A stretch of DNA of 64,000 nt from Janibacter sp. A1S7 (lineage in GTDB: Bacteria; Actinomycetota; Actinomycetes; Actinomycetales; Dermatophilaceae), in NCBI RefSeq assembly GCF_037198315.1, contig NZ_CP144913.1:1736001-1800000 (forward strand). Direction: 5' to 3'. The notes under the pieces are model-generated. The model was not told the origin of the DNA and did not search any database. It worked only from the letters and a program-made list of their open reading frames with translations. A program made the position numbers and the translations under genes. Every line of letters begins with the position of its first letter. Position 1 is the first letter of the stretch. This document shows positions 17,901 through 26,462 of this stretch, one piece after another.

Positions 17901-18710
17901 TCAGCGCACCCGCAGCTCCCACGCGGCCACGGCCCCCGCGGCCGCGACGTTCAGCGAGTCGACGACCCCGGTCATCGGGATGGTCACGGTCAGGTCGACC
18001 CGACCGAGGGTGCGACGGGCCAGCCCATCCCCCTCGGTGCCCAGGACGAGCGCCAAGCGATCGGGTGGATCGGCCGAGAGCTCGTCGAGCCCGATCGCGC
18101 CGGGCGCCAGCGCGAGCGCCGCGACAGTGAAGCCTGCTGCGCGCAGGTCCTCGATCCCGCCGGGCCAGGTCTCGATCCGCGTCCACGGGACCTGGAAGAC
18201 CGTGCCCATCGAGACCCGGATCGCCCGTCGGTAGAGCGGGTCGGCGCACCGCGGCGTCACGAGGACGGCATCGGTGCCCAGTGCCGCGGCCGAGCGGAAG
18301 ACCGCACCGACGTTGGTGTGGTCGACGGCGTCCTCGATCACGAGGACGCGACGGGCACCGTCGAGCACCTCGGCGAGCGAAGGGAGCTGCGGCCGGTGCA
18401 TCGACGCCAGCGCCCCGCGGTGCAGGTTGTACCCGGTGATCCCCTCGATGACCTCCGCCGTGCCGGTGTACACCGGCACGGCCTTCGCCTCGGCCTCCTC
18501 GACGACGTCGGCCAGGTCGCTCAACCACCGCTCCCCCATGAGGAAGGCGCGCGGCTCGTGCCCGGTGGCGAGGGCGCGGCGGATGACCTTCTCGCTCTCG
18601 GCGAGGTAGAGCCCCCCGGCAGGTTCGAGGAGACGGCGCATCCTGACGTCGGTGAGGCCGACGAAGTCACGCAGGCGCTCGTCCCCGGGGTCGGTGATGG
18701 TGATCGGCAC
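17901..18710 (-). CDS. TrmH/SpoU-family RNA 2'-O-methyltransferase
   Basis: A 269-aa SPOUT methyltransferase. The N-terminal substrate-binding domain ends near residue 105. The catalytic domain has the family motifs: VLVIEDAVDHTNVGAVFRSA (motif 1), LVLGTEGDGL (motif 2) and IPMTGVVDSLNVAAAGAVA (motif 3), which form the trefoil knot that binds AdoMet. The target is probably rRNA or tRNA ribose; which nucleotide cannot be told. The GTG start lies 6 nt after the box TAGCCT. An IS element is inserted 14 bp upstream of the start. Before that insertion the gene lay only 9 nt after a TSUP gene on the same strand. Confidence 0.9.
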   Translation of the reverse strand: MPITITDPGDERLRDFVGLTDVRMRRLLEPAGGLYLAESEKVIRRALATGHEPRAFLMGERWLSDLADVVEEAEAKAVPVYTGTAEVIEGITGYNLHRGALASMHRPQLPSLAEVLDGARRVLVIEDAVDHTNVGAVFRSAAALGTDAVLVTPRCADPLYRRAIRVSMGTVFQVPWTRIETWPGGIEDLRAAGFTVAALALAPGAIGLDELSADPPDRLALVLGTEGDGLARRTLGRVDLTVTIPMTGVVDSLNVAAAGAVAAWELRVR

Positions 18711-18716
18711 GGGAGC

Positions 18717-18722
18717 AGGCTA
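18717..18722 (-). promoter_or_regulatory. -10 box of TrmH-family gene, abutting IS element
   Basis: TAGCCT on the minus strand, 6 nt before the GTG at 18710. It overlaps the target duplication, so the -10 box survives, but everything upstream of it is now IS sequence. Confidence 0.45.
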
Positions 18723-18724
18723 GA
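18719..18724 (+). repeat. IS target-site duplication, left copy
   Basis: GCTAGA, identical to 19828-19833. It matches the NCTAGN hexamer known as the IS481 target, with a 6-bp duplication. Confidence 0.9.
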
Positions 18725-18736
18725 TGTACTGACCCG
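18725..18736 (+). repeat. IS left terminal inverted repeat
   Basis: TGTACTGACCCG, matching the complement of 19816-19827 over all 12 bases. Confidence 0.92.
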
Positions 18737-18845
18737 GGACGTTGGTTGAGTGATTGCGATCCGCTGATCTGATCAGTGGCGCGGAAGGACCTCCTGCGGT
18801 GGAGTGGAACTGCCAAGTCATCACTGCCACTCACAGGAGGCCCTC

Positions 18846-19832
18846 ATGTCCCACGCTAATGCCGCTCTGACGGTGCGTCACCGGCTCAAGGTCGCCCAGC
18901 TCGCCGTCGATCAGGGAGTGCCGATCAGTGAGGTCGCGGCCCGGTTCCAGTGCTCCTGGGCGACGGTCAAGCGCTGGGCCGACCGGTATTCAGCGGGTGA
19001 GTCGATGAGAGACCGCTCGAGCCGGCCGCACTCGCTGCCGGCCAAGACGTGCCCGTCGACGACCAAGCGGATCGTGTCGTTGCGGCTGCGCAAGCGCCTG
19101 GGCCCTGTCCAGCTCGCCGCACACGTGGGGGTTGCGCCCTCGACGGTGCACCGGGTGCTCACTCGGTGCCACCTCAACCGGTTGACGCACGTCGATCGCG
19201 CTACCGGTGAACCCGTGCGCCGATACGAGCACGAGCGTCCCGGCGACATGCTGCACGTGGACGTCAAGAAGTTCGGCAACATCCCCGACGGGGGCGGGTG
19301 GCGCTTCGTGGGCCGAGCCCAGGGCGGAAAGAACCGTGCAGCCACCCCGGGCAAGCCGAAGAGCAAGCACCGCAACCCGAAGATGGGCCACGCGTTCGTG
19401 CACACCGTCATCGATGACCACTCCCGAGTCGCCTACGCAGAGGTCCACGACAACGAAACCGCGGCCACCGCCACTGCTGTCCTGCGCCGAGCCGTCGCCT
19501 GGTTCACCGCCCGCGGCATCACCACCCACAGGGTGCTGTCCGACAACGGATCGGCCTACGTCTCGCACCTGTGGCGCGATGTCTGCGCCGAGCTCGGGAT
19601 CCAGCACTCCCGCACCCGACCCCGCCGTCCGCAGACCAACGGCAAAATCGAGCGCTTCCACCGAACCATGGCCGACGGGTGGGGATACGCCCGCTGCTAC
19701 ACCTCAGAGACCCAGCGACGCCAAGCTCTGTCAGCATGGCTCCACGAGTACAACCACCATCGTCCCCACACCGCCTGCGGGAACAAGCCGCCCATCACCC
19801 GCTTGATCAACCTGTCGGGTCAGTACAGCTAG
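18846..19832 (+). CDS. IS481-family transposase
   Basis: A 328-aa DDE transposase. The N-terminal helix-turn-helix (about 15-60, with VPISEVAARFQCSWATVKRW) binds the ends. A second winged-helix-like region follows (PVQLAAHVGVAPSTVHRVL). The RNase H-like catalytic core has D139 (HVDVK), D233 (LSDNGS) and E269 (KIERFHR), with the family's 35-residue spacing between the last two. The ATG at 18846 follows a strong AGGAGG (18836-18841). The reading frame runs through the right inverted repeat and ends on a TAG that belongs to the duplicated target, not to the element. No frameshift, so it is probably functional. Confidence 0.96.
   Translation: MSHANAALTVRHRLKVAQLAVDQGVPISEVAARFQCSWATVKRWADRYSAGESMRDRSSRPHSLPAKTCPSTTKRIVSLRLRKRLGPVQLAAHVGVAPSTVHRVLTRCHLNRLTHVDRATGEPVRRYEHERPGDMLHVDVKKFGNIPDGGGWRFVGRAQGGKNRAATPGKPKSKHRNPKMGHAFVHTVIDDHSRVAYAEVHDNETAATATAVLRRAVAWFTARGITTHRVLSDNGSAYVSHLWRDVCAELGIQHSRTRPRRPQTNGKIERFHRTMADGWGYARCYTSETQRRQALSAWLHEYNHHRPHTACGNKPPITRLINLSGQYS
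19816..19827 (-). repeat. IS right terminal inverted repeat
   Basis: CGGGTCAGTACA on the plus strand, the complement of the left repeat. It is also the last coding part of the transposase gene. Confidence 0.92.
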
Positions 19833-19833
19833 A
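19828..19833 (+). repeat. IS target-site duplication, right copy
   Basis: GCTAGA. Its central CTAG supplies a TAG stop on both strands: 19830-19832 for the transposase (+) and 19829-19831 for the TSUP gene (-). Confidence 0.9.
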
Positions 19834-20554
19834 TCAGGGTGCGGATGATGACGCCGAGGCTGGCCACGACGCAGAAGGCGAGCACGACGCGTCGCAGGGC
19901 CCCGGCGTCCAGTCGTGCACGCACCGGGCCCGCCGCCAGGTGCCCGGCGACGACGCAGGGCCACCACGTCAACCCGGCCCGTAGCTGCTCGGCGCTGACC
20001 TGCCCGGCCAGGGCCAGCCCCGCGAGACTCACACCGGTGCCGACGATGAAGAACACGGCCAGGGTGGCGCGCAGACGGTGCGGCGGCTCGTGCTGCATGG
20101 CCAGGGCCATGAAGGGCCCACCGATCGAGGCTGCCGTCCCGGACACGCCGCTGATCGCCCCGGCGGCCAGCATGCTGCCCCGTGTGGGACGCACGTCCAC
20201 GGCCCGCACCGAGACGGCCACCGTGACCAGGATGAGCACCCCGACGATCAGGGCGATGGCGTCGGCGGACGTCACGGCCACGATCACGACACCCAGCGGA
20301 GTCGCCAGCAACCGGGCCGCGAGCGACCAGCCCAGCGGTTGCCAGGAGACCACCCGTGGTCCGCCCGCGAGCTGGACGCACGGCAGGAAGATCGCGCAGA
20401 CCATCAGCGACACGGGCATCAGCTGCGGCTCGACCACGACGATCACCGGCGCCGAGACGACCGCGATGCCGAATCCGATGGAGGACTGGACGAAGGCCCC
20501 GGCACCGACGGCCAGACCGAGGGCGAGGATGGTCGGGTCGAGCCAGCCGATCAT
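19829..20554 (-). CDS. TSUP-family permease (TauE/SafE type), second of a pair
   Basis: A 241-aa membrane protein of the TSUP (sulfite exporter TauE/SafE) family with about seven or eight hydrophobic segments. The first repeat has LAVGAGAFVQSSIGFGIAVVSAPVIV and the second GAISGVSGTAASIGGPFMALAMQ, both typical. It may move sulfite, sulfoacetate or another organosulfur anion; the substrate is unknown. The ATG at 20554 overlaps the stop of the preceding TSUP gene (ATGA). Its stop codon TAG lies inside the IS target CTAG, so the IS insertion left the protein intact. Confidence 0.87.
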   Translation of the reverse strand: MIGWLDPTILALGLAVGAGAFVQSSIGFGIAVVSAPVIVVVEPQLMPVSLMVCAIFLPCVQLAGGPRVVSWQPLGWSLAARLLATPLGVVIVAVTSADAIALIVGVLILVTVAVSVRAVDVRPTRGSMLAAGAISGVSGTAASIGGPFMALAMQHEPPHRLRATLAVFFIVGTGVSLAGLALAGQVSAEQLRAGLTWWPCVVAGHLAAGPVRARLDAGALRRVVLAFCVVASLGVIIRTLI

Positions 20555-21324
20555 GGGAAGAAGACGAACTTGATCAGGCCGACCACGCCGACGACGACGA
20601 TCACGGCGCGCAGGACGTTGGGGTGCAGTCGGCGGCCGAAGCGAGCGCCGAGCACTCCCCCGACGATCGCGCCGACGGCGACCAGTCCGGCGATCCGCCA
20701 GTCGACGAGGTCGGGCTCGACGACGATGAAGACGAGCGACGCGACGGCGTTGACGATCGTGCCCAGGACGTTCTTCAGCCCGTTGAGTGCCTGCAGGCGC
20801 TCGGTCGACAGCGCTGAGAGCAGACCGATGAGGATGACGCCCTGTGCTGCCCCGAAGTACCCGCCGTAGACACCGGCGAGCAGGACCCCCGCCATGAGGG
20901 CCACGAGGTGCCAGAGCGGCACCGTGCCGCCCTCCCGGTGCTGACGCCTCGACCACGCCGACAGCCGCGGGCCGAGGACGACGAGCACGATGCCGACGGC
21001 GATCAGCACCGGGACGATGGCCGCGAAGGCGTCAGCCGGCAGGACGAGCAGGAGCAGGGCGCCGATGATCGCACCGACAACCGACATCGGGATCAGCTGG
21101 GCGACCTTGCGGCCCATACCCTTCATCTCGGGCAGGTACCCGAGGGTGCCGCTGATGCCACCGGCGACGAGACCGACCGAATTGGAGATGTTCGCCGTCA
21201 GCGGCGGTACGCCGAGGACGAGCAGGGTCGGGAAGGTCACCAGCGTCCCGGAGCCGACGACGGTGTTGATCCCGCCCGCCCACACTGCGGCGAGGACCAC
21301 CGCACCGATCTCGAGCCAGGACAC
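20551..21324 (-). CDS. TSUP-family permease, first of a pair
   Basis: A 257-aa TSUP-family membrane protein with about eight hydrophobic segments. Typical signatures are AGGINTVVGSGTLVTFPTLL, PPLTANISNSVGLVAGGISG and GVYGGYFGAAQGVIL. It is only distantly similar to the next gene, so the pair is not a fresh duplication; they could work separately or as a hetero-oligomer. The GTG start lies 6 nt after the box TAGGGT. Before the IS insertion this operon probably ran TSUP-TSUP-trmH. Confidence 0.87.
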   Translation of the reverse strand: MSWLEIGAVVLAAVWAGGINTVVGSGTLVTFPTLLVLGVPPLTANISNSVGLVAGGISGTLGYLPEMKGMGRKVAQLIPMSVVGAIIGALLLLVLPADAFAAIVPVLIAVGIVLVVLGPRLSAWSRRQHREGGTVPLWHLVALMAGVLLAGVYGGYFGAAQGVILIGLLSALSTERLQALNGLKNVLGTIVNAVASLVFIVVEPDLVDWRIAGLVAVGAIVGGVLGARFGRRLHPNVLRAVIVVVGVVGLIKFVFFP

Positions 21325-21330
21325 CCGGTC

Positions 21331-21336
21331 ACCCTA
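21331..21336 (-). promoter_or_regulatory. -10 box of TSUP operon
   Basis: TAGGGT on the minus strand, 6 nt before the GTG at 21324. Confidence 0.5.
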
Positions 21337-21398
21337 GACCGCGTCGAGTACCGGCGCGGACCGTGTCCGGAAGACCACCCGGTGGGAGATCGGGCAGG

Positions 21399-22184
21399 TC
21401 AGCCCCGCGCGCGGGAGGACCAGCGCTGCCCGTGCTGCTCCAGCACGAGGTCGAGGCCGAAGGTCTCGGAGAGGTTGGCCTCGGTCAACGTCATCCCGAT
21501 CGGCCCCTGCGCGACGACACGCCCCTCGCGCAGCAGGAGCACGTCGGTGAAGTGCGGCGGGATCTCCTCGACATGGTGGGTCACCATGACCACGGCGGGA
21601 GCCTCGAGGTCGGCGGCGATCTCGCCGAGGCGGGCGACGAGGTCCTCGCGGCCGCCGAGGTCCAGCCCGGCCGTGGGCTCGTCGAGGAGCATCAGCTCCG
21701 GGTCGGTCATCAGGGCCCGCGCGATCTGCACCCGCTTGCGCTCGCCCTCCGAGAGCGTCCCGAAGGGCCGCTGCGCCAGGTGGGCGACCCCGAGCGCGTC
21801 GAGCAGCTCACGGGCGCGCCCGTGATCGAGGTCCTCGTAGGTCTCCCGCCACCGACCCACGACTCCCCACGAGGCGGTGACGACGACGTCCTGGACCTTC
21901 TCCCCCTTCGGGATCCGCTCCGCGAGTGCTGCTGAGGACAGACCGATCCGCGGACGCAGGTCGAAGACATCGACCGTGCCGAGGACCTCGCCGAGGATGC
22001 CGACGACGCCGCTGGTCGGGTGCATGCGGGCGGCGGCCAGCTGGAGGAGCGTGGTCTTGCCGGCACCATTGGGTCCGAGGACGACCCAGCGCTGCCCTTC
22101 CTCGACCTCCCAGTCGACGTCGGCGAGCAGCGTGGTGTCGCCGCGCACCACGGTGGCACCGGCGAGGGCGAGGACATCACTCAT
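21399..22184 (-). CDS. ABC transporter ATP-binding protein (orphan)
   Basis: A 261-aa ABC ATPase with Walker A LGPNGAGKTT (about 36-45), signature LSEGERKRV, Walker B LMLLDEPTAGLD and the switch histidine in VMVTHHVEEIP. No permease gene is adjacent, so its partner is unknown. The sequence resembles the orphan molybdate/iron-type ATPases common in actinobacteria. The ATG lies 7 nt after the box TAGGGT. It is divergent from the next gene by only 38 bp, so the two leaderless promoters sit face to face. Confidence 0.88.
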   Translation of the reverse strand: MSDVLALAGATVVRGDTTLLADVDWEVEEGQRWVVLGPNGAGKTTLLQLAAARMHPTSGVVGILGEVLGTVDVFDLRPRIGLSSAALAERIPKGEKVQDVVVTASWGVVGRWRETYEDLDHGRARELLDALGVAHLAQRPFGTLSEGERKRVQIARALMTDPELMLLDEPTAGLDLGGREDLVARLGEIAADLEAPAVVMVTHHVEEIPPHFTDVLLLREGRVVAQGPIGMTLTEANLSETFGLDLVLEQHGQRWSSRARG

Positions 22185-22191
22185 GCCTCAG

Positions 22192-22197
22192 ACCCTA
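22192..22197 (-). promoter_or_regulatory. -10 box of orphan ABC ATPase gene
   Basis: TAGGGT on the minus strand, 7 nt before the ATG at 22184. Confidence 0.55.
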
Positions 22198-22209
22198 ACC
22201 GTCGGTCCC

Positions 22210-22215
22210 TATCAT
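22210..22215 (+). promoter_or_regulatory. -10 box of hypothetical gene at 22223
   Basis: TATCAT, 7 nt before the ATG at 22223. Confidence 0.55.
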
Positions 22216-22222
22216 CGGTGAG

Positions 22223-22978
22223 ATGCATGAACTGCCTGCCTCCGTCCGTGTCGCCCTGTGGGCCACCCACGCGTGGGCCGGCGGCACGGGGATGCCCGAT
22301 GCCCTCCGCAGGGCGCTTCCGGACGTCGACCACACACAGGGGCTGCAGGAGCAGCTCGACCTGTGGCGCGATCTCGGCGAGGCGGCCGTGCTCGTCGCAC
22401 TCCCGGGTCCCGGGCACACCGCCGGTCTGCCCAGGTGCGGCCCCGTCGCCACGCAGGCGGCGGTGGAGGCGGGCGAGGCCCTCTTCGTCCCGGGCCTGGG
22501 TGGCATGCTCGTCCCGGAGCACTCGACGTACGGCTCGACCGGCGCCACCGCCCATCGGATCGACTGGGTCGCCCACGACTGCGAGCCGGTACCGGTCCAC
22601 CGGATCGAGGCGCTCGACCACTCGCAGCTCGAGCGCCACCTGCGCCAGCGGATGCTCGCCGCCGTCGACGACCTCGAGGACATCGGCGGCCGCCCGTGGT
22701 CGAGCGATCTGGCCCACGACCTCGTCGACGACCGCCTCGGGGCCGACTGGTCCTTGCCGCCGCGACTCCCCGATCGGGCCCGCAGCGTGATCGGGATGGC
22801 CGCGACCCTCTCGGTCGCCGCCACGGTCGGTCTGGAGCACTCCGGGACGCTCTCCGCGGTCCACGAGCACACGCGGGCCAGCGCGCTGAGGTCACTGCAC
22901 CGCGATGCCGAGCAAGCGCTCGCCGACGCGACGAATGCCGCCTGCGCCACCCTCGCCGGCTGGGTGCCCGTACGGTGA
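22223..22978 (+). CDS. conserved hypothetical protein
   Basis: A 251-aa protein of no family I can name. It starts MHELPASVRVALWATHAWAG and has a middle segment AAVLVALPGPGHTAGLPR followed by GEALFVPGLGGMLVPE. The C-terminal half is helical and alanine-rich. No signal peptide or membrane segment is evident. Good actinobacterial codon use and a clean -10 box support a real gene. It converges on glgM with a 7-nt gap, but that does not prove a link to glycogen metabolism. Confidence 0.65.
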   Translation: MHELPASVRVALWATHAWAGGTGMPDALRRALPDVDHTQGLQEQLDLWRDLGEAAVLVALPGPGHTAGLPRCGPVATQAAVEAGEALFVPGLGGMLVPEHSTYGSTGATAHRIDWVAHDCEPVPVHRIEALDHSQLERHLRQRMLAAVDDLEDIGGRPWSSDLAHDLVDDRLGADWSLPPRLPDRARSVIGMAATLSVAATVGLEHSGTLSAVHEHTRASALRSLHRDAEQALADATNAACATLAGWVPVR

Positions 22979-22985
22979 CCTGCCG

Positions 22986-24182
22986 TCAGGAGTTGCCGAG
23001 CACCGAGGCGTAGACCTCCATGGTCCGCTCCCCGATGCTCGCCCAGGAGAACTGGTCCACGGCACGCTGTCGACCGGCCACCCCCCGCGCGGCGGCTCGC
23101 CGCGGCTCGGCGAGTGCCTCGGTGAGCGCGCCCGCGAGGTCGCGCTCGAACCGCGCCGGATCGAGGGGGGCACCGCTTCCGTCCTGCACCTGCTCGATGG
23201 GCACCAGCCACCCGGTCTCTCCGTCGACGACGACCTCTGGGATCCCTCCGGTGGCGGTGGCGACCACGGGCAGGCCGCAGGCCATCGCCTCGAGGTTGAC
23301 GATGCCCAAGGGCTCGTAGACCGAGGGGCAGGCGAACACCGTGGCCGCCGTGAGCAGGGCGATGACCTCGCGGCGGGGCAGCATCTGCGGGATCCAGACG
23401 ACGCCGTCACGCTGCTGACGCAGCTGCTCGATGAGCCCCTCCACCTCGGCGAGCAGCTCCGGGGTGTCGGGCGCTCCCGCGCACAGCACGACCTGGACCC
23501 CGGCCGGCAGGTCCTTCGCCGCACGCAGCAGGTGCGAGAGCCCCTTCTGCCGGGTGATCCGCCCGACGAAGACCACCGACGCTCGGTCGGGGTCGACCCC
23601 GTGACGACGCACGACATCGAGATCCTCACCGGGCTGCCACAGCCGTGAGTCGATCCCGTTGTGCACCACGTGCACCCGCGCCGGGTCGATGTCCGGGTAG
23701 CTGCGCAGGATGTCCGCACGCATCCCGGCGCTGACTGCGATGACCGCGGCTGCGGCCTCGTAGGCGGTGCGTTCCACCCAGGACGAGAGCCGGTAGCCAC
23801 CGCCGAGCTGCTCGGCCTTCCACGGCCGCAGCGGCTCGAGGCTGTGCGCGGAGACGACGTGCGGGAGGCCGTGCAGGAGCGCGGCGGTGTGGCCGGCGAA
23901 GTTGGCGTACCAGGTGTGGCTGTGCACCAGGTCCGCGCCACCGCAGTCCGCGGCCATGGCGAGGTCGACACCCATCGTCGTCAGTGCCGGGTTGGCCCCC
24001 GCCAAGGTGTCCGGCTCACGGTAGCCGGTCGTCCCCCCTTCGTCCCGGTGGTCGCCGAAGCAGCGCACGCGCACGTCCGTGTCGCCACGCTCGCGCAGGG
24101 CGCGACTGAGTTCAGCCACGTGGACCCCGGCACCGCCGTAGATCGCGGGCGGGTACTCCTTGGTCAGGATGTCGACTCGCAC
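22986..24182 (-). CDS. glgM: glycogen synthase / maltose-1-phosphate synthase (GT4, GlgA/GlgM type)
   Basis: A 398-aa GT4 retaining glucosyltransferase. Actinobacterial proteins of this size beside glgC correspond to mycobacterial GlgM (once called GlgA), which joins ADP-glucose and glucose-1-phosphate to give maltose-1-phosphate for the GlgE pathway, and may also elongate glycogen. The N-terminus [19 protein letters not shown] gives the acceptor-side loop. [11 protein letters not shown] and the E-x7-E motif EPLGIVNLE place the ADP-glucose site. The start is a GTG 6 nt after the box TACGCT. It is divergent from glgC by 56 bp. Confidence 0.9.
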   Translation of the reverse strand: MRVDILTKEYPPAIYGGAGVHVAELSRALRERGDTDVRVRCFGDHRDEGGTTGYREPDTLAGANPALTTMGVDLAMAADCGGADLVHSHTWYANFAGHTAALLHGLPHVVSAHSLEPLRPWKAEQLGGGYRLSSWVERTAYEAAAAVIAVSAGMRADILRSYPDIDPARVHVVHNGIDSRLWQPGEDLDVVRRHGVDPDRASVVFVGRITRQKGLSHLLRAAKDLPAGVQVVLCAGAPDTPELLAEVEGLIEQLRQQRDGVVWIPQMLPRREVIALLTAATVFACPSVYEPLGIVNLEAMACGLPVVATATGGIPEVVVDGETGWLVPIEQVQDGSGAPLDPARFERDLAGALTEALAEPRRAAARGVAGRQRAVDQFSWASIGERTMEVYASVLGNS

Positions 24183-24188
24183 CCGCCC

Positions 24189-24194
24189 AGCGTA
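24189..24194 (-). promoter_or_regulatory. -10 box of glgM
   Basis: TACGCT on the minus strand, 6 nt before the GTG at 24182. Confidence 0.45.
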
Positions 24195-24207
24195 GGCCGC
24201 GACGCAC

Positions 24208-24213
24208 TACATT
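24208..24213 (+). promoter_or_regulatory. -10 box of glgC
   Basis: TACATT, 25 nt before the ATG at 24239. The spacing leaves room for a short leader with the ribosome-binding site AAGGGAG. Confidence 0.45.
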
Positions 24214-24238
24214 CGTCAGCAAGCGAAGGGAGTGCCCG

Positions 24239-25498
24239 ATGCCTGGTGGAAAGCACCCGAAGGTCCTTGCGATCGTCCTCGCCGGCGGCGAGGGCAAGCG
24301 CCTGATGCCGCTCACGGCCGACCGGGCCAAGCCGGCGGTCCCCTTCGGCGGGATCTACCGCCTCGTGGACTTCGCCCTGAGCAATGTCGTCAACTCCGGC
24401 TACGCGAAGATCATCGTCCTCACCCAGTACAAGTCGCACAGCCTCGACCGGCACGTCAGCCAGGCCTGGCGCCTGGCCTCGCCGCTGGGCCACTACGTCG
24501 CCCCCATCCCGGCGCAGCAGCGCCGCGGCAAGAGCTGGTACACGGGCAGTGCGGACGCGATCTACCAGTCCTTCAACGCGATCGTCGACGAGCGTCCTGA
24601 GCTCGTCGTCGTGGTCGGGGCCGATCACGTGTACCGGATGGACTTCTCCGAGATGGTCGCCCAGCACCTTCGGACGGGCGCCGACTGCACCGTCGCCGCG
24701 ATCCGTCAGCCGATCGGCATGGCCGACCAGTTCGGCGTCATGGAAGTCGGTGACGACGCGCGACGCATCACCGCCTTCCGGGAGAAGCCGAGCAACCCGC
24801 AGGGCCTGCCCGATGCCCCGCACGAGGTCTTCGCGTCGATGGGCAACTACGTCTTCACCACCGAGGCGCTGATGGACGCCATCCATGCCGATGCGACGTC
24901 CTCCGACAGCTCCCACGACATGGGCGGCGACATCGTCCCCGCCCTCGTCGGCCAGGGCAGTGCCTACGCGTATGACTTCGCCGACAACACCGTCCCCGGG
25001 TCCACCGACCGCGACCGTGGCTACTGGCGGGACGTCGGCACGATGGACAGCTACTTCGATGCGCACATGGATCTGACGTCGATCCTGCCGGTCTTCAACC
25101 TCTACAACTACGACTGGCCGATCAACACCCACCTGGGCGCCTACCCCCCGGCGAAGTTCGTCCACGCCGACGGTGAGCGCGCCGGTGGCGCGACCAACTC
25201 GATCGTCTCCCCCGGCGTCGTCGTCTCCGGTGGGCACGTCGACAACTCGGTCCTCTCGCCCGGTGTCTTCGTGCACTCCTACAGCCGGGTCAGCGACAGC
25301 GTCCTCCTCGACGGGGTGGACATCGGTCGGCACGCCGAGCTGGACCGGGTCATCGTCGACAAGGGGGTGACGGTGCCTGCGGGGATGCACCTGGGCGTCG
25401 ACCACGACCTGGACCGGGCGCGTGGGCTGCACGTGACTGCATCAGGGATCACGGTCGTGGGCAAAGGGCATGTCTTCGACCCCCAGATCCGTCCCTAG
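24239..25498 (+). CDS. glgC: glucose-1-phosphate adenylyltransferase
   Basis: A 419-aa enzyme making ADP-glucose from ATP and glucose-1-phosphate, the committed step of glycogen synthesis. The nucleotide-binding signature [12 protein letters not shown] lies at about 17-28, with AKPAVPFGG next to it. The catalytic region ([13 protein letters not shown]) and the sugar-phosphate motif FREKPSNP follow, and the C-terminus is a left-handed beta-helix. Length is normal. It has a clear ribosome-binding site (AAGGGAG) and is divergent from glgM, so precursor supply and use are controlled from one intergenic region. Confidence 0.96.
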   Translation: MPGGKHPKVLAIVLAGGEGKRLMPLTADRAKPAVPFGGIYRLVDFALSNVVNSGYAKIIVLTQYKSHSLDRHVSQAWRLASPLGHYVAPIPAQQRRGKSWYTGSADAIYQSFNAIVDERPELVVVVGADHVYRMDFSEMVAQHLRTGADCTVAAIRQPIGMADQFGVMEVGDDARRITAFREKPSNPQGLPDAPHEVFASMGNYVFTTEALMDAIHADATSSDSSHDMGGDIVPALVGQGSAYAYDFADNTVPGSTDRDRGYWRDVGTMDSYFDAHMDLTSILPVFNLYNYDWPINTHLGAYPPAKFVHADGERAGGATNSIVSPGVVVSGGHVDNSVLSPGVFVHSYSRVSDSVLLDGVDIGRHAELDRVIVDKGVTVPAGMHLGVDHDLDRARGLHVTASGITVVGKGHVFDPQIRP

Positions 25499-25579
25499 CA
25501 AGCCGGCCACGGGTGCGTTCCCAGCCATCCCCCGAGGGGTCAGGGTTTGATCGCCGGTCGAAGTGGGCATGATGGCCAC

Positions 25580-26347
25580 ATGACTTCTCTCGCACAGCAT
25601 GCCGATCGCCTCCTCTCCCTGCACCGGCAGGACCACCCGGTCGTGCTGCCGACCGTGTGGGACCCGTGGTCGGCGACCGCGATCGTGGACGCCGGCTTCG
25701 CGGCGATCACCGTGGGCAGCCACCCGCTCGCCGATGCGCTCGGACGCTCCGACGGGGAGGACCTCGACCTGGCCGAGGCTCTCGAGGTGGTCAAGCGGAT
25801 CACCGACGCCGTCGACGTCCCGGTCTCGGCCGACCTCGAGTCCGGTTACGACACCCCGGCCGAGGAGCTGGTGGACCGCCTCCTCGAGGCAGGCGCCGTC
25901 GGCGTCAACATCGAGGACACCGTCCACTCCGAGGGCCGCCTGAGGGGAGCGCAGGAGCACGCCGACTACATCGCGGCCGTCCGACAGCGCGCCGACGAGA
26001 CGGGCGTGCACGTCGTCGTCAACGGGCGCACCGACGTCTTCAAGACCACGCAGCCGATCGAGGACCGTCTCGGCGAGGCCATCCACCGGCTCACCCTGAT
26101 GGAGCAGGCAGGGGCGGACAGCCTCTACCCCGTGGCCCTCCCGGACGAGGCGACCTTGGTGCAGATCCTGCAGGCGGTCAACACACCGCTCAACGTCACC
26201 GCCCACCCCGTGGACGGCGCAGTCCCGGCCGGCCTCTCCCTCGCCGAGCTGACCGGGCTCGGAGTGCGCCGAGTGACCTTCGGACCCCTGCTGCAGGCCG
26301 CGCTCACCGACCACATCGCGACGTCCCTGGCGCGGTGGCGCGCGTGA
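25580..26347 (+). CDS. isocitrate lyase / PEP mutase superfamily protein
   Basis: A 255-aa TIM-barrel enzyme of the ICL/PEP-mutase superfamily. The metal and substrate segments are visible: TVWDPWSATAIVDAGFAAI, VSADLESGYD, GVNIEDTVHSEG and VNGRTDVF. The isocitrate-lyase loop KKCGH is absent; the equivalent loop is around the HSEGRLRG segment, so this is not a classical isocitrate or methylisocitrate lyase. A carboxy-lyase or oxaloacetate decarboxylase-like role is possible. The ATG at 25580 is chosen over an upstream in-frame codon because the family starts near MTSLAQHADRLL. Confidence 0.82.
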   Translation: MTSLAQHADRLLSLHRQDHPVVLPTVWDPWSATAIVDAGFAAITVGSHPLADALGRSDGEDLDLAEALEVVKRITDAVDVPVSADLESGYDTPAEELVDRLLEAGAVGVNIEDTVHSEGRLRGAQEHADYIAAVRQRADETGVHVVVNGRTDVFKTTQPIEDRLGEAIHRLTLMEQAGADSLYPVALPDEATLVQILQAVNTPLNVTAHPVDGAVPAGLSLAELTGLGVRRVTFGPLLQAALTDHIATSLARWRA

Positions 26348-26462
26348 CCTGCCTCGTCCCGGTGCGTGTGGACGCCACCCCGTGGGAACTCGGCCCGTGC
26401 GATCTCCACCCGGGTCACACCAGGACCGCAGCCACGCCAGTCGGCCACGGACGTGCCACCGC

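Larger units (their letters stand above)
18725..19827 (+). mobile_element. IS481-family insertion sequence (1103 bp)
   Basis: A complete element bounded by 12-bp perfect terminal inverted repeats (TGTACTGACCCG at 18725-18736, complement at 19816-19827), with TG...CA ends, and flanked by the 6-bp direct repeat GCTAGA. It carries one transposase gene on the plus strand, opposite to both neighbours. Size, ends, DDE transposase and NCTAGN target all agree with IS481. The intact ends, intact ORF and perfect target duplication suggest a recent insertion. It separates a TSUP permease gene from the trmH-like gene that followed it. Confidence 0.96.

Noticed and set aside
18725-19827. Inactivation of a neighbouring gene by the IS
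   Set aside because: Both flanking reading frames are complete because the duplicated CTAG keeps the TSUP stop and the trmH-type -10 box.
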